Assembly (NCBI GenBank): GCA_900555125.1
Contig: USKH01000099.1
Span: 1-5,146, forward strand
Direction of reading: 5' to 3'
Length of the DNA: 5,146 bases
From: an uncultured Clostridium sp.
GTDB taxonomy: Bacteria; Bacillota; Clostridia; Christensenellales; Pumilibacteraceae
The translations under genes were made by a program, and so were the position numbers. Of this stretch, positions 1 through 5,146 are shown piece after piece; the stretch's first letter is position 1; each line of letters opens with the position of its first letter. The notes under the pieces are model-generated. The model was not told the origin of the DNA, did no database searches, and saw only the letters and a program-made list of their open reading frames with translations.

Positions 1-448
1 CGTTCTTTACTACGCTGTCTTTCATGAAATTCTGCAAATTTTCGTCGCTTTTGCCGATATGCCCTTCGGGAAAAACCGACACGAGATCGCCCTGCTTTAA
101 GTGAGCTATTATTCCTTTCATAGCCGCGGCGTTGAAGTTTTCGCGATCGACCGGAATGCACAAAAACGCGTTCTTGAACATAAATTTTCCCAGTTTATTG
201 GTCCCGAACAACTCTTTTGCGGCAAGAAAATGGTGTCTGCGGTACCATATCTGCGTCATAAGGTATACGGGGTCCATAAATCCGACGTGATTTGCCGAAA
301 GAAGCGCGCCGCCGCGTATTTTCTTTTTTGCGGCTTTGCTCTCGTAAATCTTCTTCGGGCGGAACCATATAAGGCTTGGAATAGCTGCCGTTATGCGGAT
401 AAAATCGCACAAAAAATATTTAAATGACAATACTTTATTCTTTTTCAT
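1..448 (-). CDS. PlsC-type (HxxxxD) acyltransferase, 3' end beyond window
   Basis: This is a partial gene: 149 codons are visible and the frame stays open to the left edge. The protein belongs to the glycerolipid acyltransferase family (PlsC, AGPAT, LPLAT), which transfers an acyl chain from acyl-ACP or acyl-CoA to a lysolipid at the inner face of the membrane. Motif I is SANHVGFMDP (about residues 51-60), giving the catalytic pair H54 and D59. Motif II is IPVDRE (98-103, with R102), and motif III is VFPEGH (125-130). A hydrophobic stretch at about residues 16-29 (FIRITAAIPSLIWF) may sit on the membrane. I chose the ATG at 448-446. It overlaps the end of the preceding acyltransferase gene by 14 nt, and only a weak Shine-Dalgarno (GGA) precedes it, so translational coupling is likely. 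A TTG at 430-428 is a poorer alternative. The family call is firm. The acyl donor and acceptor are unknown, and the C-terminal region with motif IV lies outside the window. Confidence 0.88.
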   Translation of the reverse strand, partial: MKKNKVLSFKYFLCDFIRITAAIPSLIWFRPKKIYESKAAKKKIRGGALLSANHVGFMDPVYLMTQIWYRRHHFLAAKELFGTNKLGKFMFKNAFLCIPVDRENFNAAAMKGIIAHLKQGDLVSVFPEGHIGKSDENLQNFMKDSVVKN

Positions 449-1100
449 TCAGAATCCGACCCAATTTTATGATTTTTTGCCTGAGAGCTGCGGTTATGTC
501 TTCTATATTTTGCTTTTCGCTTTTGTTCTCGTCGTACATATCCGACGGATACACAGGCGTTCCGATTATTACTTTCGCGCGCTGTTTTTTGATTTTGCCG
601 TCCGGAGTTTTTACCTTTACTTTTCCGAAATAGCAGCCGTTTGTGTACACCGGAATAACGGGTACGCCGGCGGTGAGCGCAAGCGTTACGGCACCGGGTT
701 TAAAAGCAAGCGGCTTTTCCTCGCCATCGACGGGCAGTCGGCTTTCGGGAAAAATGCCCACGCAGCCGCCTTTTTCAAGTATTTTTTCGCACTTATCCAT
801 AAAAGCAAAATCGTGAGAGCCGCGGTCCACTTTTATTCCGCCCAGCATTTTAAGGAACACGCCCAGAAATTTCTTTTTGAAAAGCACTTCCGCCATCTGA
901 TAGCGCACGGTGCGGGAGAAAAAAACAAACAGAAGTACCGCATAGTCGTACACCGAAGTGTGATTGCTTACGACTATCGCGGGTCCCTTTATCCTGCGAT
1001 TCTGCACGCTTTTGTCCTCGTACAGAATTTTGGTGTTGAAACACGCTTTTTGCACGGGATAGGCGGTTATTTTGGTAAAAGTGTTGAAAAATCTTATCAT
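435..1100 (-). CDS. PlsC-type (HxxxxD) acyltransferase, lysophospholipid acyltransferase family
   Basis: This complete 221-residue protein has the usual length of bacterial 1-acyl-glycerol-3-phosphate acyltransferases. All four family blocks are visible: SNHTSVYD (residues 45-52, catalytic H47 and D52), GGIKVDRG (87-94, with R93), VGIFPESR (114-121, with E119) and VPVIPVYTNG (146-155). Motif III reads FPES instead of the common FPEG. No signal peptide is seen, and the enzyme probably binds the cytoplasmic membrane peripherally. Its ATG (1100-1098) overlaps the TGA of the upstream ANL gene as ATGA. A good Shine-Dalgarno AGGG (1111-1108) lies inside that gene, 7 nt before the start. Its own end overlaps the next acyltransferase gene. 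It is less than 25% identical by eye to that downstream partner, so the two probably act on different positions or acceptors (inference). It could make phosphatidic acid or re-acylate another lysolipid. Confidence 0.92.
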   Translation of the reverse strand: MIRFFNTFTKITAYPVQKACFNTKILYEDKSVQNRRIKGPAIVVSNHTSVYDYAVLLFVFFSRTVRYQMAEVLFKKKFLGVFLKMLGGIKVDRGSHDFAFMDKCEKILEKGGCVGIFPESRLPVDGEEKPLAFKPGAVTLALTAGVPVIPVYTNGCYFGKVKVKTPDGKIKKQRAKVIIGTPVYPSDMYDENKSEKQNIEDITAALRQKIIKLGRILNEKE

Positions 1101-3016
1101 TGATTAGCCCTGACGAAAGCCGCAGCCGCTTCTATCGTATGTAAATTTGCCGAAATTACCGTTTCCGTCGGTAGCGAAAACTCACGGGCAAACGCTGCCG
1201 AGAATGCAAAATAATCTATGCTTGTGCCGTTATAATCGGTGAAAAAATCTCCGCCGAGCGAAAGATCGTCGGCGTTTATATTGAGAGCGGCAGAAAAAAG
1301 CGAGCGTATTTTAAGCGTAAGCTCGTCCCACTCTCCTTGCTCGGGTTTGTCGCCCGACGACACGATTTTAAGTTTTCCCGAATGATAATCGGAGGCAATT
1401 CGTTTTCTGTTTAGCTTGAATTCCTCGCCGGAAATAAATTCTTCGCCTATAAGTTCTATCTTTCCTATCTGACTTTTCAGGTTGAGCGAAACCAATTTCC
1501 GATTAAGTTGGGAGAGCACGCTTTTAGCGCGGGCAGGCGTAATAAATGCACCCACGGAGGCAAGCAGCACGGGAAGGTTGCCGTTTTCGCCGGGAATAAG
1601 GCACACTCTTTTAACTCCGTCCGCCGAAATCGAACTTTCCGCCGGCAACGGATTTAAGTTTTCGCCGTTGGGCGAGATAATAAGGTCATCCACTCGTCCG
1701 GAAATATAGTATCTGCCGTTTTTATATTCGGCAAGGTCGTGCGTGTCGAACCACTCGGTTTTTTCGCGCAACACGCCGCCTTCGTAAATTTCGGAAGCGG
1801 ACGACGCACCGGACACCATTAGTTCGCCCTTTTCGTTTATTAGATAGCGGCAGGACGAAAACGGTTTGCCCACCGAGCGCGAAGTTATTTTGCCGAATTT
1901 GTTTGACAGTTCCACCGACGTTATGCCGATTTCGGTTGCTCCGTAACCGTCGGCAAGACGATATCCTATTGCGTTGAAAAATTCAATAGCCTCCGGGGAG
2001 ATTGCGCCGCCTCCCGTTATGCAAAAGCTTATCGTGTCGCCGAAAATGCGGTCACGTACCTCCGAAAACGCGTACTTACGGAATAATTTCCCGGCAGCGG
2101 AATTGCCCAGCCTGCACGAAATTTTCATGCCTTTAAGAAATTTTTTATAGGTTTTATCGCCGCGCGCTTTTATTCCGGCAATCGCCTGAGAGTAAACTTT
2201 TTCCCAAAACAACGGAACGGCGAATATATGCGTAACTTTGTGCCTGCGGACAGTTCGGATTATGGTTTCGGGGCTCATGTCCCGGAGAAGCACGAACGTG
2301 CGCGAGAAAAAAGCAAACCACATATACACGGCAACAAAGCCGAAAATGTGATAAAACGGTAGCATCGTCAGCTGTTTGAGGCTGCCTTCGTAATGTTTTT
2401 TTATAAGAGCGCACTTTTTGATTATTCCACAGCTGTCCACAATCTGCGCGTATAGATTTTCGGCTTTATACCCGCAAATCTTGACGTTTTGACTTGTCCC
2501 CGACGACATCACGAAAAACTCGTCGCCGAACTCGTCGGGTTCGCAGGCGTTTTCGGGCAGGACAAGCGCGAACGGATTTATTGTTTTTATCGAAAAAGTT
2601 TTTTTGTCGCTTAAAACCGCAATCGCCCCGATTTCCTCAAGCGTTTTTTCAATCACTTCGTCGGGCAAACGCATGTTGAGAAGAAGCGGACGGCACGAAC
2701 ACATAAGTATCGCCCAGAAGCACTCTATCCACTCGCTTCCGTTGTCCATATAAAGACCCACTACCGCGTTTTTTTCGTGACCGACGAGCAGTGCGGAAAG
2801 CGCAGCTGCGCGGCGAACGGACAGGTTTTTACATTCACCGTAAGTTTTTTTGCTTATTTTTATGCCGTCGCATTGCTCGAACATGACGTTTTCGCTTTCC
2901 GAAAACATAAACGAGAACATATTTTTCATGTTCTTATCGGCTTGTCCAAGCTTTTTTATTTTGCTTCCGACAAACGCGTTAATTGATTTTTCTTTTCCCA
3001 GACCCGCGGCTTTCAT
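1097..3016 (-). CDS. AMP-binding (ANL) acyl-activating enzyme fused to a C-terminal acyl/peptidyl carrier domain
   Basis: The 639-residue protein has an adenylate-forming ligase domain (about residues 40-545) followed by a carrier domain (about 563-636). ANL motifs in order are: degenerate phosphate-binding loop SSGTSQNVKI (171-180); LPFYHIFGF (219-227); GGGAISPEA (335-343); DGYGATEIG (356-364, with the Y-G-A-T-E core); WFDTHDLAEY (422-431, ribose-binding D427); and SGRVDDLI (439-446, hinge region with R441). The end of the small domain is EFKLNRKRI (532-540), where K538 is the likely catalytic lysine. The carrier domain contains DFFTDYNGTSIDYF (590-603), with Ser599 positioned for a phosphopantetheine arm. 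Known ANL chemistry is carboxylate plus ATP to acyl-AMP, then transfer to a thiol. Here the in-cis carrier is the probable thiol, with a fatty acid as the likely substrate given the two acyltransferases downstream (inference). There is no signal peptide. The start ATG at 3016 has only a weak GAGAAA-type RBS; an in-frame ATG at 2929 is an alternative. It is the first gene of the operon. Confidence 0.9.
   Translation of the reverse strand: MKAAGLGKEKSINAFVGSKIKKLGQADKNMKNMFSFMFSESENVMFEQCDGIKISKKTYGECKNLSVRRAAALSALLVGHEKNAVVGLYMDNGSEWIECFWAILMCSCRPLLLNMRLPDEVIEKTLEEIGAIAVLSDKKTFSIKTINPFALVLPENACEPDEFGDEFFVMSSGTSQNVKICGYKAENLYAQIVDSCGIIKKCALIKKHYEGSLKQLTMLPFYHIFGFVAVYMWFAFFSRTFVLLRDMSPETIIRTVRRHKVTHIFAVPLFWEKVYSQAIAGIKARGDKTYKKFLKGMKISCRLGNSAAGKLFRKYAFSEVRDRIFGDTISFCITGGGAISPEAIEFFNAIGYRLADGYGATEIGITSVELSNKFGKITSRSVGKPFSSCRYLINEKGELMVSGASSASEIYEGGVLREKTEWFDTHDLAEYKNGRYYISGRVDDLIISPNGENLNPLPAESSISADGVKRVCLIPGENGNLPVLLASVGAFITPARAKSVLSQLNRKLVSLNLKSQIGKIELIGEEFISGEEFKLNRKRIASDYHSGKLKIVSSGDKPEQGEWDELTLKIRSLFSAALNINADDLSLGGDFFTDYNGTSIDYFAFSAAFAREFSLPTETVISANLHTIEAAAAFVRANQ
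1108..1111 (-). promoter_or_regulatory. ribosome binding site of the 221-residue acyltransferase
   Basis: AGGG on the minus strand lies 7 nt before the ATG at 1100 and inside the 3' end of the ANL-carrier gene. With the ATGA overlap this indicates translation coupled to the upstream gene. Confidence 0.65.
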
Positions 3017-3050
3017 TTATTTCTCGCTAATTCTGCCTTGCCTTTGCGGC

Positions 3051-3098
3051 ATTATAATGTAATGATTATATTTTAACACAAAACTCCATTTTAAGCAA
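3051..3098 (-). promoter_or_regulatory. candidate promoter region of the acyl-activation/acyltransferase operon
   Basis: Read on the minus strand, two overlapping sigma-A-like options precede the start codon at 3016. Option one is TTGCTT (3098-3093), a 17-nt spacer and TAAAAT (3075-3070). Option two is TTGTGT (3081-3076), a long 19-nt spacer and a perfect TATAAT (3056-3051). A third perfect TATAAT (3070-3065) has no good -35 box. The region is AT-rich and lies just downstream of a terminator, as expected for a separately promoted operon. Which box is used cannot be decided from sequence. Confidence 0.5.
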
Positions 3099-3171
3099 GC
3101 AAAACAATAGCTTTTCGACTATCCGGTGTACAATTTGTGATGGATTGAAAGCTGTCTCTTTTGCGATAAAG

Positions 3172-3209
3172 AAAAAACGGCGAACATTTTTTCGTATTCG
3201 TCGTTTTTT
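3172..3209 (-). terminator. intrinsic terminator of the glycerophosphodiester phosphodiesterase gene
   Basis: The arms at 3172-3184 and 3197-3209 form a 13-position stem with a 12-nt loop. On the minus strand, AAAAAACG pairs with CGTTTTTT and CGAA with TTCG around a single A/C mismatch, and the stem ends in a T-run (TTTTTT then C). It begins about 30 nt after the stop codon at 3239. The mismatch becomes a G-U pair when read on the plus strand, so the element could also stop plus-strand transcription. It separates the phosphodiesterase unit from the lipid operon downstream. Confidence 0.75.
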
Positions 3210-3238
3210 GAGTATTATACCCGACTTTCGGGCAATTT

Positions 3239-4072
3239 TTATTTTTTAAATTTTCTTGCGCCAAAATCGCCCAGAATTTTGCCGCAGGTAAACGCGTCGT
3301 CGCAGGTAAAGCCTATCGCGCCGTTTTCGAGTGCCTGACGATAATGCTCGGGGTCGTTGTCGAAGCGGAAATATACGCATGGCTTTATTTTCATGTCCTT
3401 GAAGTCGTCGAAAAACTGTTTTTCGGCAACCGGCGTGGGCGATGGGATATTGCGTCCGTCAAGCGTTCTTATATCGTTGAACAGACACACTTCGTCGAGG
3501 TATTTATACGGATCGTCCTTTTCCCATCCGCGCATATGATATTTGGGCCAGAAGCCGTGAAGGGCGATTTCGTCAAAAGGATAACGCGTTTTCATCCATG
3601 CGCACAATCCGGTGGAGAAAGTAATTACGGTTAAGCGTTCTCTTCCCCAGACGCCGTATTTTTTGAGAAGATCGAAGGTTTTTTCGCACGAAACATAGGC
3701 AAAATCGCCCAATTCTTCGGGATAATCTTTAAGTTCGAGCAGCACTTTTATGTCGGGACGGGTTGCCATAAGCGCGAGAAATTCGTCGAGCGTAGGCACT
3801 TTTTCGCCCTTGAACTGTTCGCCGAACTTAATCCCCGCGTCGGCTTCGCGTACTTCGGCAAGCGTCATGTTGCGGATAAGACCGGTTTTATCGGTAGTGC
3901 GGTCGAGAGCGGCGTCGTGCATTACGACTATCTGACGGTCGCGGGTCATGTGAACGTCCATTTCGATTGAATCGATGTCAAGTTTAAGTGCTTCGCGAAA
4001 ACCAAGCATTGTGTTTTCGGGAAATTTTGCGCGATAACCGCGATGCGCGGTAAGCGTTATTGTAGTATCCAT
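3239..4072 (-). CDS. glycerophosphodiester phosphodiesterase, cytoplasmic (UgpQ/GlpQ-like GDPD family)
   Basis: The 277-residue protein is typical in length for single-domain bacterial GDPDs. The family hydrolyses glycerophosphodiesters, such as glycerophosphoethanolamine, to glycerol-3-phosphate and an alcohol, using a divalent metal in a TIM barrel. The N-terminal signature is clear: AHRGYRAKFPENT (residues 9-21, catalytic H10 and E19), SIEMDV (35-40, metal ligands E37 and D39), VVMHDAALDRTT (49-60, catalytic H52), then LLELKD (111-116, metal-binding E113). The C-terminal block GAIGFTCDDAF (251-261) matches the family's closing G-x-x-G-x-x-T-D region, with a Cys insertion-like variation. 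No signal peptide is present, so it acts in the cytoplasm, unlike periplasmic or exported GlpQ. The ATG at 4072-4070 follows AAGGAG (4087-4082) at a 9-nt spacing. It is transcribed alone from a strong promoter and closed by its own terminator. The exact phosphodiester substrate is unknown. Confidence 0.93.
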   Translation of the reverse strand: MDTTITLTAHRGYRAKFPENTMLGFREALKLDIDSIEMDVHMTRDRQIVVMHDAALDRTTDKTGLIRNMTLAEVREADAGIKFGEQFKGEKVPTLDEFLALMATRPDIKVLLELKDYPEELGDFAYVSCEKTFDLLKKYGVWGRERLTVITFSTGLCAWMKTRYPFDEIALHGFWPKYHMRGWEKDDPYKYLDEVCLFNDIRTLDGRNIPSPTPVAEKQFFDDFKDMKIKPCVYFRFDNDPEHYRQALENGAIGFTCDDAFTCGKILGDFGARKFKK

Positions 4073-4081
4073 AAAATTTTA

Positions 4082-4087
4082 CTCCTT
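4082..4087 (-). promoter_or_regulatory. ribosome binding site of the phosphodiesterase gene
   Basis: AAGGAG on the minus strand lies 9 nt before the ATG at 4072 and fixes that start. It sits only 6 nt after the foot of the 4094-4117 hairpin, so folding or protein binding there could affect ribosome access. Confidence 0.8.
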
Positions 4088-4093
4088 ATCTTA

Positions 4094-4117
4094 CTTATCC
4101 GAACTCATTCGGATAAG
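4094..4117. repeat. perfect 10-bp inverted repeat at the phosphodiesterase transcription start (probable operator or leader hairpin)
   Basis: The arms CTTATCCGAA (4094-4103) and TTCGGATAAG (4108-4117) are exact reverse complements around a 4-nt centre (CTCA). The repeat begins just after the -10 box of the phosphodiesterase promoter and spans the predicted +1 near 4114. That is a classic repressor-operator position. As RNA it would also form a stable 10-bp hairpin at the 5' end of the mRNA, just upstream of the RBS. There is no T-run after it on either strand, so it is not a terminator. The binding protein, if any, is not identified. Confidence 0.85.
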
Positions 4118-4120
4118 ACA

Positions 4121-4149
4121 ATTATACACCCGTTTTTTTCTTTTGGCAA
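4121..4149 (-). promoter_or_regulatory. promoter of the glycerophosphodiester phosphodiesterase gene
   Basis: On the minus strand, TTGCCA (4149-4144, one mismatch to TTGACA), a 17-nt spacer and a perfect TATAAT (4126-4121) form a near-consensus sigma-A promoter. Transcription is predicted to start near the A at 4114. This gives a leader of about 40 nt that includes the inverted repeat and the AAGGAG site. Confidence 0.85.
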
Positions 4150-4234
4150 TGATATTTGAAAAATCTTTCATTATTTCTTGTTTTGGATACATATATTTTC
4201 GTTATGCGAATTTTATTACTTTCACGGCAATCGG

Positions 4235-4263
4235 TTGACTTTTTGGGTAAAAAGATATATCAT
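4235..4263 (+). promoter_or_regulatory. promoter of the cyclophilin gene
   Basis: TTGACT (4235-4240), exactly 17 nt, then TATCAT (4258-4263): each box has one mismatch to the sigma-A consensus. The predicted start is near 4270, leaving a leader of about 24 nt before the ATG at 4294. This position also argues that the upstream in-frame ATG at 4156 is not used, since it would lie before the promoter. Confidence 0.8.
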
Positions 4264-4282
4264 TGTCGTGAAATAATTTTTC

Positions 4283-4286
4283 GGAG
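4283..4286 (+). promoter_or_regulatory. ribosome binding site of the cyclophilin gene
   Basis: GGAG, 7 nt before the ATG at 4294. It decides this start over the longer in-frame alternative at 4156. Confidence 0.8.
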
Positions 4287-4293
4287 AACTATT

Positions 4294-4803
4294 ATGACAG
4301 AAATAAGCATTATTATGGAAGACGGAAGCGTGATGAACGCGGCTCTTTACGAGGACAAAGCTCCCGAAACGGTTAAAAACTTCTTGTCTCTTATCGACGA
4401 CGGATTTTTCGACGGGCTGTGCTTTCACCGCGTTATACCCGACTTTATGATTCAGGGCGGAGGATTCGTCGATAAAGACGGCAAACTTATCCACAAGGAA
4501 GCTCCCGCAAACGTCGTGGGCGAATTTACTTCCAACGGCTTTAATAGCAACGACCTGCACCACGAAGAAGGCGTTTTATCGATGGCTCGCGCAATGGACA
4601 AAAACTCGGCTTCGTCGCAATTCTTTATCTGCGTTGCCGATTGCGGCTATCTCGACGGTCAGTACGCTGCGTTCGGAAAACTGTCGGATAAAGAAAGTCT
4701 GGAAGTAGCAAAAAACATTTCGCTTACGAAAACGACTTCGTTCGGCTACTACAACGACGTTCCGGTAAGCCCGGTAGTCATTAAAACCATTAAAAGAAAA
4801 TAA
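4294..4803 (+). CDS. ppiB: cyclophilin-type peptidyl-prolyl cis-trans isomerase
   Basis: This is a 169-residue single-domain cyclophilin that catalyses cis-trans isomerisation of Xaa-Pro bonds in protein folding. Visible signatures are FHRVIPDFMIQGGGF (residues 44-58, catalytic R46, with F51 and Q54), GVLSMARAMDKNSASSQFFI (93-112, with Q109 and F110 lining the proline pocket) and YLDGQYAAFGKL (119-130). The position equivalent to human cyclophilin A Trp121 is Tyr119, so low cyclosporin affinity is expected (inference from the family). There is no signal peptide or lipobox, so it is cytoplasmic. I chose the ATG at 4294 because GGAG (4283-4286) lies 7 nt upstream, the promoter lies just before it, and the cyclophilin fold starts immediately. 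The in-frame extension to 4156 lacks family similarity. The gene is divergent from the phosphodiesterase and convergent with dtd. It appears monocistronic and ends at the terminator after 4855. Confidence 0.95.
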   Translation: MTEISIIMEDGSVMNAALYEDKAPETVKNFLSLIDDGFFDGLCFHRVIPDFMIQGGGFVDKDGKLIHKEAPANVVGEFTSNGFNSNDLHHEEGVLSMARAMDKNSASSQFFICVADCGYLDGQYAAFGKLSDKESLEVAKNISLTKTTSFGYYNDVPVSPVVIKTIKRK

Positions 4804-4854
4804 ATATTTCTGTCGTAATTTATCGGCAAGTCACATTAAAACGACACAAAATTC

Positions 4855-4899
4855 AAAAAAATCCCCTCGGCATGTTGCCAGAGAGGATTTTTCTTTTTT
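4855..4899. terminator. bidirectional intrinsic terminator between convergent ppiB and dtd
   Basis: The stem consists of AATCC (4860-4864) with GGATT (4885-4889), CTC (4866-4868) with GAG (4881-4883), and GGCA (4869-4872) with TGCC (4876-4879). It has a TGT loop, one C/A mismatch and one bulged A. It is flanked by a run of seven As on the left (4855-4861) and T-rich sequence on the right (4888-4899). It therefore has a U-tract when read from either side and can end both the cyclophilin and the dtd transcripts. Confidence 0.85.
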
Positions 4900-4956
4900 A
4901 TTGAATTTAAGCGTTGCCGCCCGGTCTTGAATCCGAAGCGGAAAAGCCGTTTTTCG

Positions 4957-5146
4957 TTACTCTTCGCTGTCGAGAATAATGGTTACCGGTCCGTCGTTTT
5001 CCTGCGTTATTTTCATATCCGCGCCGAAAATGCCTTTTTTTAGCGGCACAAGCTCAGACAGCTTTTCCGCTGCGTACTCGTACATCTCGTTTGCTTTGTC
5101 GGGCAGTTCCGCCTGCGAAAAACCCGGTCGGTTACCGTGGCGGCAC
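4957..5146 (-). CDS. dtd: D-aminoacyl-tRNA deacylase, C-terminal part (5' end beyond window)
   Basis: The 62 C-terminal residues are visible and the frame is open to the right edge. Dtd removes D-amino acids, and glycine mischarged on tRNA-Ala, from tRNA in the cytoplasm. It is a homodimer of about 145-150 residues, so a little under half is present. Family hallmarks are GNRPGF (in the usual GNRPSF block), a helix ending in MYEYAAEKL, then GIFGADMKI and NDGPVTIILDS before the stop. The NDGPVT motif carries the cis Gly-Pro dipeptide that excludes L-aminoacyl substrates. Ser is replaced by Gly in the RPSF block. In many Firmicutes dtd follows relA, so relA may lie just beyond the right edge (inference). 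The gene converges on the cyclophilin gene and shares its terminator. Confidence 0.93.
   Translation of the reverse strand, partial: CRHGNRPGFSQAELPDKANEMYEYAAEKLSELVPLKKGIFGADMKITQENDGPVTIILDSEE

Noticed and set aside
195..410. Minus-strand frame of 71 codons
   Set aside because: It lies in another frame of the same strand inside the partial acyltransferase, whose frame carries NHxxxxD and FPEG.
393..1103. Long plus-strand open frame of 236 codons opposite the acyltransferase
   Set aside because: It is the antisense shadow of a gene with all four acyltransferase motifs, and its own translation is low-complexity and matches no family I know.
3017..3060. Possible small RNA or riboswitch in the operon leader (GCC/GGC short repeats)
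   Set aside because: Only three-bp complementary pieces are present, the leader is short, and no known aptamer core is visible.
3222..3236. Short CCCGA/TCGGG hairpin just after the phosphodiesterase stop
   Set aside because: It has a five-bp stem with no T-run, and the stronger terminator lies just downstream.
3344..3634. Plus-strand open frames within the phosphodiesterase gene
   Set aside because: They are antisense shadows with no RBS and no recognisable domain.
4156..4293. N-terminal extension of the cyclophilin by 46 residues
   Set aside because: It precedes the predicted promoter and RBS, and it has no cyclophilin similarity. Its hydrophobic start is not followed by a convincing signal-peptide cleavage site.

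Overview
The window looks like chromosomal DNA of a Gram-positive-type bacterium, most likely an uncultured member of the Clostridia. The basis is sigma-A-like promoters (TTGACT-17-TATCAT and TTGCCA-17-TATAAT), AAGGAG or GGAG ribosome binding sites, short overlapping operon genes, strong intrinsic terminators, moderate GC content by eye, and a dtd gene. The taxonomic placement is inference. I see no mobile element, CRISPR array, tRNA or rRNA.

Positions 1-3016 (minus strand) hold a tightly packed three-gene lipid operon. Transcribed first is a 639-residue adenylate-forming (ANL) enzyme with a fused C-terminal acyl/peptidyl-carrier domain. It overlaps by ATGA a PlsC-type acyltransferase, which overlaps by 14 nt a second PlsC-type acyltransferase that runs off the left edge. 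The layout suggests that an acyl chain is activated as acyl-AMP, loaded in cis on the carrier domain, and handed to acyltransferases for lipid (re)acylation. This resembles the logic of Aas or DltA/DltC, but the substrate and product cannot be read from the sequence.

Positions 3017-3238 carry the operon's candidate promoters and the intrinsic terminator of the gene upstream. Positions 3239-4072 (minus) encode a cytoplasmic glycerophosphodiester phosphodiesterase. It has a near-consensus promoter, and a perfect 10-bp inverted repeat lies over the predicted transcription start. Enzymes of this family degrade deacylated phospholipids, so it fits thematically beside the acyltransferases, although it is a separate transcription unit.

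Divergent from it, positions 4294-4803 (plus) encode a small cytoplasmic cyclophilin with a well-defined promoter and RBS. It ends against a bidirectional terminator. Beyond this, on the minus strand, is the C-terminal part of D-aminoacyl-tRNA deacylase (dtd), cut by the right edge.

The most interesting parts are the ANL-carrier fusion with two acyltransferases (an uncharacterised lipid-acylation cassette with several degenerate ANL motifs) and the palindrome at the phosphodiesterase promoter. Nothing else appears out of the ordinary.
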